From assembly GCA_963707905.1 (NCBI GenBank), contig CAVPSA010000026.1, forward strand, positions 1 through 64,000: a DNA stretch of 64,000 nt. The letters are read 5' to 3'. The notes beneath the pieces were generated by a model, which was not told the DNA's origin, made no database searches, and saw only the letters and a list, made by a program, of their open reading frames with translations. Position numbers and translations under genes: made by a program. Shown here one piece after another: positions 15,928 through 24,902 of the stretch (the stretch's first letter is position 1; each line of letters starts with the position of its first letter). The DNA is from DASXKD01 sp963707905 (lineage in GTDB: Bacteria; Actinomycetota; Actinomycetes; Streptosporangiales; Streptosporangiaceae).

Positions 15928-16719
15928 TCATTCCGCCGGGCGGGACCGCCGGTGCAGCGGGGCAGCCACAGTCTGCAGCGTGCTGCGCAGCATGGCGTTG
16001 TGCCAGACGTTCTTGGCGTTCCGCCACTGCCGGTGGCTGTCCACGCAGGTGCTCCGCGTCTCGACCTGCGGATCCGGCACGCCAAGCCGGGTGCCGAGCG
16101 CGGTCAGGGTCTGCGCCCAGAACCGGTCCTCCTTGGCGTGGCCGCCGAACGTCATGCCCAGTTCGTAGAGCGGGTCGTTGGCGCGCATCAGCACGTGCGC
16201 GCGGATGGTCGTGGCCTCGCCGGCCCGTTCCGCTGAGAACGTGATCCACCCGGCGAACATATGCCCCTGCGGCGTCATGAGCGTGAACGACTCCTGATCC
16301 GCGTACAGCACGAAGACACCGGTGGACAGCTTGACCCCGCCACCGATGGCCAGGTCGAGCAGCGCGACGTCGCCGGGGCTGATCCCCGCCAGCGCGCCCG
16401 CGAAGCGGTTTCCCTTCGGCCAGAACTCGGGGAAGTGCGCCTTCCAGGTCGCGATCGCGTCCTGCGGGGTGGTGACCTGGCCCGCGTTCAGGCTGTAGCT
16501 CTTCTCCCACATCTTGCCGAAGCCCTGCACCGGCCCGGTCAGGCGCCGGCCTGCCACGTTCGTGCCCCGCACGCCGTCGCGCTGCTCGACCGCCAGGCGC
16601 TCGACCTTGGCGGCCCAGTTGCCCGCGTCTCTCGGCTGGACGGCCGCCTTGGCCTCTCGCGCGCTCAGCCCGATCTGCTCGGCGCCGGTCACGCGCTCGG
16701 GCATTGTCTCCTCGCTCAT
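15928..16719 (-). CDS. Conserved hypothetical protein in the partner-switching operon
   Basis: This 263-residue protein was not recognised with certainty. The first 80 residues are charged. The middle and end (WKAHFPEFWPKGNRFAGALAGISPGDVALLDLAIGGGVKLSTGVFVLY, ESFTLMTPQGHMFAGWITFSAE, TIRAHVLMRANDPLYELGMTFGGHAKEDRFW) form a beta-rich pattern loosely like DUF1990/SRPBCC lipid-binding folds. No signal peptide or membrane segment is present. ATG 16719 lies 7 bp after the STAS gene stop, and the flavoprotein gene follows 27 bp later. A role in handling a lipid or isoprenoid substrate of the neighbouring flavoprotein is possible but unsupported by a catalytic motif. Confidence 0.6.
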   Translation of the reverse strand: MSEETMPERVTGAEQIGLSAREAKAAVQPRDAGNWAAKVERLAVEQRDGVRGTNVAGRRLTGPVQGFGKMWEKSYSLNAGQVTTPQDAIATWKAHFPEFWPKGNRFAGALAGISPGDVALLDLAIGGGVKLSTGVFVLYADQESFTLMTPQGHMFAGWITFSAERAGEATTIRAHVLMRANDPLYELGMTFGGHAKEDRFWAQTLTALGTRLGVPDPQVETRSTCVDSHRQWRNAKNVWHNAMLRSTLQTVAAPLHRRSRPAE

Positions 16720-17531
16720 GGCCGTCTCACCGTCCCGCGTCGGCGAGCGCCGACGCCTCGTCGGCATAGATGGTGATGGCTTCGTCGAGCCTGGTCAGCT
16801 CGAAGATCTCCCGGTAATGCTCGGACAGGCCGCAGGCGGCCAGTTGCTGGTGCTGCCGCCCGGCCCGCACCAGCAGGGTCACCAGCATCCCGATGCCACC
16901 GCTGTTCATGTACTCCAGGCCGGTGAAGTTGAGCAGCACGCGGGCCGCGCCGCCGCCGCTCGCCTCCTCGTAGGCCGACATCAGCACCGGCTCGCAGGCG
17001 GCGGTCACATCGCCCTTGATATCGACCACCGCCATCGAGCCGTCCGCCTGCCGGACGTCCATCCTTACTGTCGGCTCGTTCATCGGTTCCCCTCCCTTGT
17101 GCAATGACCCCCGGCGCATCGCCGGTATGCCTGGTACCCGGCGTGTCGCCGGTACGCCCGGGCCGGCCTCGCCGGCCGCTTCTGTGCAGCCGGCTCACCG
17201 CCCCATCGAGGCTTGGGAACAGCTCGATGAAGTCCGAGAGCCGGGTGATGTCGAAAATCTCGCGGTAGTGGTCGGACAGCCCGCTGGCTACCACCGACCG
17301 GCGCTGCGAACGTGCCCGGGCGAGCACGCTCACGATCAGCGCGATGCCCGTCGAGTTGATGTACTGCACGGCCGCGAAGTCGAGCACCACGGTCGCGGGG
17401 TCCCCGCTGGCCACGGCACGCTCGTACGCCGCGGTGAGAGTGTCCGCCGCGTGGCCGTCGATCTCCCCGGACAGGACGATCACGGCACCGCCCGGGAGCA
17501 TCCGGACGTCGGCTTCACACGTGGTCTTCAC
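16716..17531 (-). CDS. STAS-domain anti-anti-sigma protein (first of two), abnormal 3' end
   Basis: The STAS domain occupies the first 110 or so residues, with Ser60 in the loop VQYINSTGIALIV and the HYREIFDITRLSDFIELF helix. After that the frame has no stop and runs out of frame across the whole second STAS gene to 16716, giving an unlikely Arg/Gly-rich tail. A TGA at 17195-17197 in the adjacent frame lies exactly where the domain should end, so a small indel near 17190-17220 is likely. The start GTG 17531 overlaps the anti-sigma gene by 17 bp. Function is as for the neighbouring STAS protein: a phosphorylatable antagonist of the HATPase anti-sigma. Confidence 0.75.
   Translation of the reverse strand: MKTTCEADVRMLPGGAVIVLSGEIDGHAADTLTAAYERAVASGDPATVVLDFAAVQYINSTGIALIVSVLARARSQRRSVVASGLSDHYREIFDITRLSDFIELFPSLDGAVSRLHRSGRRGRPGRTGDTPGTRHTGDAPGVIAQGRGTDERADSKDGRPAGGRLDGGGRYQGRCDRRLRAGADVGLRGGERRRRGPRAAQLHRPGVHEQRWHRDAGDPAGAGRAAAPATGRLRPVRALPGDLRADQARRSHHHLCRRGVGARRRGTVRRP
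16727..17083 (-). CDS. STAS-domain anti-anti-sigma protein (second of two)
   Basis: This 118-residue protein is a single STAS domain of the RsbV/SpoIIAA type. Ser61 in the phosphorylation loop (LEYMNSGGIGMLV) is where the anti-sigma kinase should act. The end carries the HYREIFELTRLDEA helix shared with the upstream STAS gene. ATG 17083 has an excellent GGGAGGGG ribosome binding site. In the dephosphorylated state it would bind the HATPase anti-sigma and free its sigma factor. Two STAS proteins in one operon could give additive or competing inputs. Confidence 0.9.
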   Translation of the reverse strand: MNEPTVRMDVRQADGSMAVVDIKGDVTAACEPVLMSAYEEASGGGAARVLLNFTGLEYMNSGGIGMLVTLLVRAGRQHQQLAACGLSEHYREIFELTRLDEAITIYADEASALADAGR

Positions 17532-18036
17532 GCGGGCCTCCTTCTTCAGCTTCGGCGGCTCCGCGGTCCGGAGCGCCAGCGCCGTCGCGGCCCGCGGCCC
17601 GCATCACGAGCCGGACCGTGTGCCGCGTTCCCTCGGTCGTCACGTCCATCTCATCCACCATGTGGCGGATCAGGAACAGCCCCCAGCCCCGCGGCTCCTG
17701 CTCCCCGGCGAGCTTGGCGCCGAGATCGGGCTCCGTGCCCGGGCCGTCCTGCCCGGGGGCGCCGCCCTGGTCGGTGATGGTGACCACGATGTCGCCTTCG
17801 GCCACCGTCACCACGACATACACCGGCACCTCGGGGCGGTTCCTGTTCCCGTGCTCGATGGCGTTCATGGCCGTCTCGGCGACCGCCGTCTTGAGCCGTT
17901 CCAGCCTGGCCGGGGACAGGCCCTCGCCGGCGACCGCCTCGGCCACCTGAGCCAAGGCGAGGCGCTCGTTGCCCGGCTCGCTGCGCACCGTGAACGACGC
18001 GAGCTGGCGGAAGCTGGGACTGGTCGTCGACGTCAT
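17515..18036 (-). CDS. RsbW-like ATP-binding anti-sigma factor/kinase
   Basis: This 173-residue protein is a GHKL ATPase of the HATPase_c_2 type. The N box reads AVAETAMNAIEHGN, the G1 box ITDQGG and the G2 box GWGLFLIRHMVDEM. Such proteins hold a sigma factor inactive and phosphorylate STAS partners on Ser. Two STAS partners follow directly, and a SpoIIE-type phosphatase precedes it with a 4-bp ATGA overlap. The charged tail of about 30 residues overlaps the start of the first STAS gene. The sigma factor it controls is not encoded within the operon. Confidence 0.92.
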   Translation of the reverse strand: MTSTTSPSFRQLASFTVRSEPGNERLALAQVAEAVAGEGLSPARLERLKTAVAETAMNAIEHGNRNRPEVPVYVVVTVAEGDIVVTITDQGGAPGQDGPGTEPDLGAKLAGEQEPRGWGLFLIRHMVDEMDVTTEGTRHTVRLVMRAAGRDGAGAPDRGAAEAEEGGPREDHV

Positions 18037-19412
18037 GACGGGCCCTCCGCGTACACGGCGCCCCGGCTGCGCTCCAGGGTCACCAGGGTGATGTCGTCCT
18101 CCTGCTCGTGACCGGGCCCGCTGAAGGCTTCCAGCTCGGCCAGGCAGGCATCGATCAGCGCCTCGCCCGGCGCACTCCGGCCAACCAGCGCGCGCACGCG
18201 CGGGAACCCGAACATCTCCCGGTCCGCGCTGTGTGCCTCGGCCAGGCCGTCGCTGTGCAGCAGGACCGAGTCACCCGGCTGCATCTGAAAGGTCTTCTCC
18301 TCGTACTCCATCCCCGGCATGAGCCCGAGCGGCATCCCCCTGGCCCGCAACTCCGCCACGCCACCCTCGGTGCGGACATAGGGCACGTCGTGGCCGGCGT
18401 TGGCGAATTCCAGGAGCCCGGTCACCGGGTCCAGCACCAGCGCCAGGCAGGTGACGAACATGTGGGCCGGGATGTCCGCGCACAGCAGGTCGTTGACGTG
18501 GGCGAGCACCTCGCCCGGGGAGATCAGCCGGGGTGCCGCGCCGCGCAGCAGCGCGTGCGTGCTGGCCATCACCAGGGCCGCGGGGACGCCCTTGTCGGTC
18601 ACGTCGCCGATGACGACCATGAGCCGCCCGTCCGGCAGCGGGAGGAAGTCGTAGAAGTCACCGCCGACGGTCCGGGCCGGCCGGTAGAACGCCGCCACGT
18701 GCCAGCTCGGCAGGTCCGGGACGCTCTTGGGCAGGAACTGCTGCTGGATGAGCTGCGCGACCTTGAGTTCCTGCTCGATGCGCTCCCGGTCCCTGGCCTC
18801 GGCCTGCTGCTGGCGGACCAGTTGGCCGACCCGCATGGCCGGCGCCGCGTACCCCGCGAGGGCCCCGAGCAGCCGGCGGTCGTCGCCGGAGTAGCCGCGC
18901 TCGGAGAGGCGGGGGCCGAGGTTCAGCAGCCCGATCAGCTCGCCGGACGAGACGAGCGGCACGACCAGCACGATCCCGGCCTGTTTCAGCGCGGCCAGCG
19001 CGGGCGACTTCAGCTCCAGCCGGGTGATGTCCACCGCTCCGGCCTGGCTCAGCAGGAAGGCCCGCAGCGGGTCGTGCACCGCGAGGTCGAAGTCCGCCGG
19101 CAGTTCGACGGTCCGGGCGGCCCGTGCCGCCGGGGCCGGGGCACCGGCGGCCTCGCGAGCGCGGCCGGTGTCCCGGGGACGGCCCGCGGCCCCGGGCCGT
19201 CCCCCCTCCCCAGGCCGTCCCCCCTCCCCGGCAGGGCCTGCCCCCCCGGGACGGCCGGGCTCGCCGGCCGGGAGTGTCCCGTTCACCTCGCTGAGACCAG
19301 CCCGGGTGGCCACCTCGGCCGGTGCTTCGGCGCCATCGTTGCCACCCCGCCCGGCCGGGCCGGCCTGGTCTCCGGCCCTTGCGGACCGGGCCTTGCCCAG
19401 CCGCTGCAGCAT
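18033..19412 (-). CDS. SpoIIE/RsbU-type PP2C phosphatase with GAF domain
   Basis: This 459-residue protein has a low-complexity Gly/Pro/Arg N terminus (about 20-100, encoded partly by an 18-bp tandem repeat at 19195-19230) and a GAF-like sensor region (about 100-205). The C-terminal PP2C phosphatase domain carries metal-binding motifs GGDFYDF, IGDVTDKGVPAALVM, NAGHDVPYV and EDDITLV. It should dephosphorylate the STAS proteins encoded downstream and so switch on the controlled sigma factor. A coiled segment (ARDRERIEQELKVAQLIQQQFLP) links sensor and phosphatase, as in RsbU relatives. It is the first gene of the operon and is divergent from a SARP-AAA regulator. Confidence 0.93.
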   Translation of the reverse strand: MLQRLGKARSARAGDQAGPAGRGGNDGAEAPAEVATRAGLSEVNGTLPAGEPGRPGGAGPAGEGGRPGEGGRPGAAGRPRDTGRAREAAGAPAPAARAARTVELPADFDLAVHDPLRAFLLSQAGAVDITRLELKSPALAALKQAGIVLVVPLVSSGELIGLLNLGPRLSERGYSGDDRRLLGALAGYAAPAMRVGQLVRQQQAEARDRERIEQELKVAQLIQQQFLPKSVPDLPSWHVAAFYRPARTVGGDFYDFLPLPDGRLMVVIGDVTDKGVPAALVMASTHALLRGAAPRLISPGEVLAHVNDLLCADIPAHMFVTCLALVLDPVTGLLEFANAGHDVPYVRTEGGVAELRARGMPLGLMPGMEYEEKTFQMQPGDSVLLHSDGLAEAHSADREMFGFPRVRALVGRSAPGEALIDACLAELEAFSGPGHEQEDDITLVTLERSRGAVYAEGPS

Positions 19413-19533
19413 GCCGTTCTCCCCCCTGATGGCGCTCCGTGGTGAGACAACACTACGGAGCGTCCGCTACGGGATCGTTACGGGAGAAGGCACTCCAGCG
19501 CAGTTTTCACGCCCGCTGCGTTACCGTGACGTC

Positions 19534-22476
19534 GTGGCAGATCTGAGCCTGGCGCTGCTGGGGCCGCCGGTCGTGGAGCGGGACGGGGCCCACGTCACCT
19601 TCGACACCAAGAAGGCGGTCGCCCTCCTCGCCGTGCTCGGCGTCACGGGCCGCGATCAGAGCCGGGACCGGCTGGCCACCCTGCTGTGGCCGGAATCGGA
19701 CACTACGCACGCCCGTGGTTCGCTGCGCCGCACGCTCTCGGTCACCGCCGCCGCCGTGGGCGAAGGGCTGGTGATCAGCCGCGCGGCGGTGGCGCTGCGG
19801 CCCGGCGGCATGCGGGTGGATGTGGCCGACTTCGAGACGCTGGCGGCCCGGCCGGGCGCCGCCGACCTGGAGCGCGCGGCGCGGCTCTACCGCGATGACT
19901 TCCTGGCCGGCTTCTCCCTGCGCGAATGCCCCGAGTTCGAGGACTGGCAGTCGTCCGTCGCAGCGCGGCTGCGCCAGGTGCTCGCCGGGTGCCTGGAACG
20001 CCTGGCCGCCGCGTGCGCCGCCGCCGGTGACCTCGATCGCGCGCTTGACCACATCCGCCGCTGGCTGTCCCTGGACCCGATGCACGAGCCGGCCCACCAG
20101 GCGATGATCCGCGCGCTGGCGTGGACCGGGCAGCGCTCCGCCGCCGTCCGCCAGTACCGCGAACTGGTCGGGATCCTCGACCGTGAGCTCGCGGTGCGGC
20201 CGTTGCCCGAGACCACGCGGCTCTACGACGACATCCGGGCCGGCCGGCTGGCGCCGAAGCCGGGCCGGGCCCGCGCCGGTGCCGGGCGCCGGCCGTCCCC
20301 GGCGGGCACCGGGCCTGGGCCCGCCGCGGGGACGGCCCGCGCCCCCGCCCCGGTGACCACCAGCCACGGCGCCCCGGTGGTCCCCGCCACCGGGCGGCCT
20401 GCCGCGGAGCACGGCTGGCCACTGGTCGGCCGTACGGCGGAACTGGGCATGCTCGGCGGGGCCTGGCGCGAGGTGACCGCCCGGTCCGGCGGCCAGGTTG
20501 CCGTGGTGACCGGTGCGGCGGGATCCGGGAAGACGGCGCTGATCGAGGAGTTCCAGGCCGGCCTGGACACGGGCCGCGGCGCGGTCCTGCGGGGCCGCTG
20601 CCACGACGGCGAGAGCGGCCTGCCGTTCGCGCTGACCGCCGACCTGCTGCGGTCCGCCGGGGCGGCCAGCCCGGACCTGGCGGCCCGGCTGCCCGGCCAC
20701 GTTGCCGTCACGGTCGGCAGGCTGGCCCCGGAACTGGCCGCCGAGCAGCCGAACGCGCCGGCCCCGGCGCTGTCCAGCCCGCTGGCCCTGGCCCGGCTGT
20801 ACGCGGCCATCAGGACCACCTTCCAGCTTGCCGCGGCTCCGGCGGGCCAGCCGGGGGCGCTCATCGTCGAGGATGTGCACTGGGCCGACCGGCCCTCGCT
20901 GGACCTGCTGGCGTACCTGGTGCGCCGGCTGGCCGGCTGGCCGGTGCTGCTTGTTCTCAGCTGGCGCCCGGAACATGCCGAACGATTGCGCGGGCTGCAT
21001 GCCGCCCTGACCGACGCGGCTGACTCCGGGCATGCCCGCACCGTGGAACCCCGGCTGCTGAGCGCGGACGAGGTGGCCGAGGTGCTGCGCGCCGCCGGGC
21101 TGCCCCAGCCGAACGTGGCGCGGATGCTGACCGAGACCCGTGGCCTGCCGATGCTGGTGCGCGAGTATGCGGAGGCGCTGCGCGCCGCGGGCCAGCAGGA
21201 CGGCGGAGAGGCCTGGTCCCCGCCTGACTCGGTGCGTGGGCTGCTGGGCCGCCGGCTGCGCTCGGCAGGGGAGCCCGCCACGCAGATGCTGTCCACGGCG
21301 GCCGTGCTTGGCAGCGGCTGCGACGCGGACCTGTTGCGCGCGGTGAGTGGGCGCGGCGAAGCCGAGACGGTGGAAGCGCTCGATGAGGCGGTGGCACGGT
21401 TCCTGCTCATCGAACTGCCGCCCGCGAGCGGCAGCGGGGCGCCCTGTTACGACTTCCCCTACGAGGCGCTGCGCCGGGTTGCCTACGAGTCGGCGAGCCT
21501 GGCGCGGCGGCGGCTGCTGCACAGGCGGGCCGCGGACGCGCTGGCCGCCCGGTACGAGCGGGACCCGCTCTCGGTCCGCGCCGCCGTCATTGCCGGGCAC
21601 CTGCAGCGGGCTGGCCGGGAGGCCGAGGCGGCCCGCTGGTGGTGGCGGGCGGCTGCCCGGGCCCGGGAACTGTATGCGCACGCCGAGGCCTATGCGCATC
21701 TGCGCCAGGCGCTGGCACTGGGTTACCCGCAGGTGCCGGGGTCCATCGCGGCGGGTGACGTGCTCACCGTGCTCGGCCGCTACCGGGAGGCCCTCGCTTC
21801 GTACGAGACCGCCGCCGCGGGCAGTGACGGCGACGACGCCACCTCGGCCGCCATCGAGCACAAGCTCGCCGAGGTGCATCACCGGCTCGGGGACTGGGCG
21901 CTGGCGGACGCGCACCTGGCGGCGGCCGCGGACCTGCTCCCCGCTGATGACCTCAGCGGCCGCGCACAGGTCGGCGCTGACCGGGCGGTGGTTGCCTACC
22001 GGCTCGGTGAGCACGAGCGGGCGGCGCGGCTCGGCGGCACGGCGCTGGCCGATGCCAGGCGGGCCGCCGACCCCGCGGCCATCGCCCAGGCCAGCAACGT
22101 GCTTGGCATGCTCGCGGCCAGGGCGGGAGACATCGGTGCGGCCGAGGAACATCTGCGCGGCAGCCTGGCGGAGGCGCGCCAGCTTGGCGACCCCGGCGCC
22201 GCGGCGGCCGCGCTGAACAACCTGGCCAGGCTGCTTGCCGACACCGGCCGGTCCGGTGCGGCCCTCGACTGCGCCAGCGAGGCGCTGGAACTGGGCAGTG
22301 AGCTCGGCGATCAGCACCGGGTCGCGGCTCTGCACACCAACCTGGCCGACCTGCTGCACGCGAGCGGGCAGCAGGAGGAGGCCATGGGCCATCTGAAGGA
22401 GGCGGCCCGCAGGTTCGCCGCGCTGGACGCGGGCGGCGCGCCGCGGCCGGAGATCTGGACGCTCGTCGAGTGGTGA
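19534..22476 (+). CDS. SARP/BTAD-AAA-TPR large transcriptional regulator
   Basis: This 980-residue protein has an N-terminal winged-helix-like DNA-binding segment (KKAVALLAVLGVTGRDQSRDRLATLLWPE), then a BTAD domain (to about residue 235) and a Pro/Ala linker. An AAA ATPase follows, with Walker A GAAGSGKTALIEEF and Walker B ALIVEDVHWADRPS, and TPR repeats fill the C terminus. This is the AfsR/large SARP layout, usually controlling secondary metabolism or development. No metabolic cluster lies beside it. GTG 19534 is chosen because the family begins at ADLSLALLGPPVVERDG, although no ribosome binding site is clear. Its last 62 bp are duplicated downstream. Confidence 0.9.
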   Translation: MADLSLALLGPPVVERDGAHVTFDTKKAVALLAVLGVTGRDQSRDRLATLLWPESDTTHARGSLRRTLSVTAAAVGEGLVISRAAVALRPGGMRVDVADFETLAARPGAADLERAARLYRDDFLAGFSLRECPEFEDWQSSVAARLRQVLAGCLERLAAACAAAGDLDRALDHIRRWLSLDPMHEPAHQAMIRALAWTGQRSAAVRQYRELVGILDRELAVRPLPETTRLYDDIRAGRLAPKPGRARAGAGRRPSPAGTGPGPAAGTARAPAPVTTSHGAPVVPATGRPAAEHGWPLVGRTAELGMLGGAWREVTARSGGQVAVVTGAAGSGKTALIEEFQAGLDTGRGAVLRGRCHDGESGLPFALTADLLRSAGAASPDLAARLPGHVAVTVGRLAPELAAEQPNAPAPALSSPLALARLYAAIRTTFQLAAAPAGQPGALIVEDVHWADRPSLDLLAYLVRRLAGWPVLLVLSWRPEHAERLRGLHAALTDAADSGHARTVEPRLLSADEVAEVLRAAGLPQPNVARMLTETRGLPMLVREYAEALRAAGQQDGGEAWSPPDSVRGLLGRRLRSAGEPATQMLSTAAVLGSGCDADLLRAVSGRGEAETVEALDEAVARFLLIELPPASGSGAPCYDFPYEALRRVAYESASLARRRLLHRRAADALAARYERDPLSVRAAVIAGHLQRAGREAEAARWWWRAAARARELYAHAEAYAHLRQALALGYPQVPGSIAAGDVLTVLGRYREALASYETAAAGSDGDDATSAAIEHKLAEVHHRLGDWALADAHLAAAADLLPADDLSGRAQVGADRAVVAYRLGEHERAARLGGTALADARRAADPAAIAQASNVLGMLAARAGDIGAAEEHLRGSLAEARQLGDPGAAAAALNNLARLLADTGRSGAALDCASEALELGSELGDQHRVAALHTNLADLLHASGQQEEAMGHLKEAARRFAALDAGGAPRPEIWTLVEW

Positions 22477-22568
22477 CCTGTTTAGGAGGCGGCACAGCGT
22501 GCCGGGTCGCCGCGCTGGACGCGGGCGGCGCGCCGCGGCCGGAGATCTGGACGCTGGTCGAGTGGTGA
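22415..22568 (+). repeat. Tandem duplication of the 3' end of the SARP gene
   Basis: The final 62 bp of the regulator gene, including its TGA (22415-22476), are repeated at 22507-22568 with one mismatch (22463 C, 22555 G). A further shared AGGAGGCGGC (22397-22406, 22484-22493) shows the duplication was longer and has decayed. The second copy has no start and is not a gene. Confidence 0.9.
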
Positions 22569-22593
22569 ACCCCAGGACGGGCCCGGACAGCCC

Positions 22594-22632
22594 GGAGGCG
22601 TGACACCGGGGGTCACCCGGCGCCACGCCTCC
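22594..22632. terminator. Bidirectional terminator, SARP gene versus PstS-like gene
   Basis: An outer 9-bp stem (GGAGGCGTG 22594-22602 with CACGCCTCC 22624-22632) encloses an inner CCGGG/CCCGG stem. It lies between two convergent genes. Confidence 0.8.
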
Positions 22633-22662
22633 TTGGCGTGCGCGGTTAGCGCGGCGGTGCGG

Positions 22663-24095
22663 TTAGCCGGTGACGCCGCAGAGCGGGGTCACCAGGAACC
22701 CGTAGTTCTTCAGGTCCGTCTTCGCCTTGGAGTTGCTGCAGGTGAAGCCGGAAGCACTGAAGAGAGTCTCCTCGTTCACGCCACCCGGCGCGCCGGACTC
22801 GGAGCCGGGGATGTGGTCGGTCGTGGCCGGGTCGTAGGGCACCACCTCGTAGACGATGCGCTGGAAGGTGGCCGGGAAGCTGCGTTGATCACGGTGTTCG
22901 CGCCGCTGCCCGTGGTCGGGGCGACGCCGCTGATCTCCTTCAGCGCCATGGTGCCGTGGGTGTCACAGCCGAAGAAGTTCTTGCCCGGGGTGTGCGTGCA
23001 GACGATGCCGTTGGCGTTCGGGGCACAGGTGCTCTTGGTGATGCACAGGTCCGAGTGGAACTTCTCGGCGATGTACTTGCCGATGGAGTAGGGGAAGATC
23101 GCGTCGGGGTCGTTGAGGACCGGGTTGACGCCCTCGTTCTCCTCGAGCAGGCCGTTGTCGTCGCTCACGCAGGAACCCGGCGTGGCGACGCCGATCGCGG
23201 ACAGGAAGAACGACCTGGTGCCCGAGCCGGACTGCGGGATGAACGCGTGGATGGGCGCGTTCGCGCCGCCGACCTGGTCCCAGTTGGTGTCGGTGCAGTT
23301 GTAGATCGCCGCGAGCTGCGCGGTGGTCAGCGTCGCCGGGGCGTTGGTGGTCGCCTGGGCGGACCAGGTGACGGCGTCACCGGCCAGGTCCACGAAGGCG
23401 ACGCCGCCGGGGGCGAACGCGGGGTCGCTGGACGACCGGGCCCGGGACGAGCGCGCGTAGCTGGTGCAGAAGAACTTGCCGTCGTGGGTCTTCTGGAACG
23501 TGGCGAGCTGGGTGATGCCAGCGGAGGAGCCGTCCGGCCGCGGGATCGAGGAGCAGCCGGCCTTCTCCGGGATCGAGTCGCCGATCGCGCCGGTCAGCGG
23601 GTTGGTCGCGTCCCAGCTGTAAAGGTGCGTAGACGTGGCAGAGACCGTCGGATTGTAGTCCGCGGCGAACTGGTCGAGCACGTTCTGAATGGTGTCCGAG
23701 CCCACGCCCGTGGCGTCGTTCTCGGCGGGCGAATTGGCGGCGGTTACCTTGACCGCCTTCGTCGCTGACGAGCCGCCGGCCGTGACTTTAACCGTGTAGG
23801 TAGTGGTCTTGGGAGTCGTCCAAACGCCGGCGATCACGACGGTGCAGCTGTTTGTGCCGCCTTTACCAAGCGTCACCGTCTTGGGCAGCGCCGGCGTTAC
23901 CGTCCAGGTGCATTTGGCGGTGGTGGGCGTGGCCGCTTCCTGGAACCCCGTCGGGATGCCGGCCACGATGCCCTCGCTCGCGGGCCCCGTGATTGTCAGG
24001 GTGGCCAGGGAGGCGGGCTGTGCCTGGGCGGTAGCTGTGAGGCCCAACGTGCCCAGTGTTGCTGCAGTTGCTGCAGCGACGACAAGTCTACGCAT
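22663..24095 (-). pseudogene. Secreted PstS-like substrate-binding protein, frameshifted
   Basis: The protein has a signal peptide (MRRLVVAAATAATLGTLGLTATAQAQ), an Ig-like beta region (about 30-125) and a periplasmic-binding domain. SGSGTRSFF matches the ligand loop of phosphate-binding proteins. The main frame runs from ATG 24095 to 22776 but leaves the family near ANTVINAA. The adjacent frame then reads FPATFQRIVYEVVPYDPA and ends properly at 22663 with CGVTG. Adding one base next to 22879 restores a single protein of about 477 residues. The gene may be intact with a base-calling error, or a recent pseudogene. No pstCAB genes are near; Ig-fused members of this type are often surface proteins. 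Confidence 0.8.
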
Positions 24096-24545
24096 GTTGC
24101 GTGCTCTCTCCTATCAGGGACTAGTGGGCAGAGCAGTTGGAACGTATTTCGGCGCGTGCGGGCGGGGCAATGCCCAGCGGCTAATGTTCCGGTGCGGCAT
24201 TCACCGATGACATATGCAATTAACTTGCTGTTTAACTCGGCTGCTCCGGCTTTGTTTCGGCGGGCCTGTCCCCGGTGTCCCGCGGGGCGCCGCCTGAGGT
24301 CACGGTTCAGTTACATTCCGTCCGTGACCATGTGCGACGTGTGTCGTACCTGCCCCGCCGCGCACCCGCGCCCGTGCGGAACCGAACCCCCTGCGGTTCG
24401 GCCGTAACAGGTTCAGCGCATAACTCGCGCTGACCACGAATACCTGTCATCAGGCACCGGAGGAAGGCATTAACTTCGGCCACCCGATGCGCCACGAATC
24501 CCCTCTCGCTGCTATTTATTAAGCCCGTCCGGCTAACCTGGCCAG
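24096..24545. promoter_or_regulatory. Divergent intergenic region
   Basis: These 450 bp separate the divergent PstS-like and MmcQ genes and are lower in GC than their surroundings. A TAGGAGAG ribosome binding site for the PstS-like gene lies at about 24106-24113 on the minus strand. A small hairpin (CCGAACC 24382-24388 with GGTTCGG 24395-24401) is present. No gene was identified. Confidence 0.45.
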
Positions 24546-24902
24546 ATGGGGGATCTTGAGGCCGTGCGGGAGTTCGCGCTCTCGCTCCCTGGCACCACCG
24601 AGGAACCACACTTCGACATGTCCTCGTTCCGGGTGCGCGGCAAGATCTTCGCCACGGTCCCGCCGGACGGCGAGCACCTGCATGTGTTCGTCGACGAGGG
24701 AGAAGTTCACGCCGCGGTAGCCGAGGACCCGGCTGCCTTCGAGCCCTTGCTGTGGGGCCAGCGGCTCAGGGGACTGCGCATCCGTATCGCCGCTGCCGCC
24801 GCGCACCGGATCGCCGAACTACTCGAAGAGTCCTGGCGCCGTAAGGCCACGGCCCGGCTGGCCGCCGAGTGGGATGCGCGGCGCGGTGGGAGCGCCGGAT
24901 AG
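24546..24902 (+). CDS. MmcQ/YjbR family protein
   Basis: This 118-residue protein has the MmcQ/YjbR (CyaY-like fold) pattern: LPGTTEEPHFDMSSFRVRGKIFATVPPDGEHLHVFVD and then helices ending RIAELLEESWRRKA. Members are small cytoplasmic proteins with a double-wing, DNA-binding-like fold and no established reaction. The ATG at 24546 gives the family-typical N terminus. It stands alone between a divergent secreted-protein gene and a peptidase gene. Confidence 0.9.
   Translation: MGDLEAVREFALSLPGTTEEPHFDMSSFRVRGKIFATVPPDGEHLHVFVDEGEVHAAVAEDPAAFEPLLWGQRLRGLRIRIAAAAAHRIAELLEESWRRKATARLAAEWDARRGGSAG

Noticed and set aside
19024..19533. Upstream extension of the SARP-AAA protein
   Set aside because: The extra residues overlap the divergent phosphatase gene and have shadow composition; the family starts at GTG 19534.
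22507..22568. Second copy of the SARP gene end as a gene
   Set aside because: It has no start codon or ribosome binding site and spans only 20 codons.
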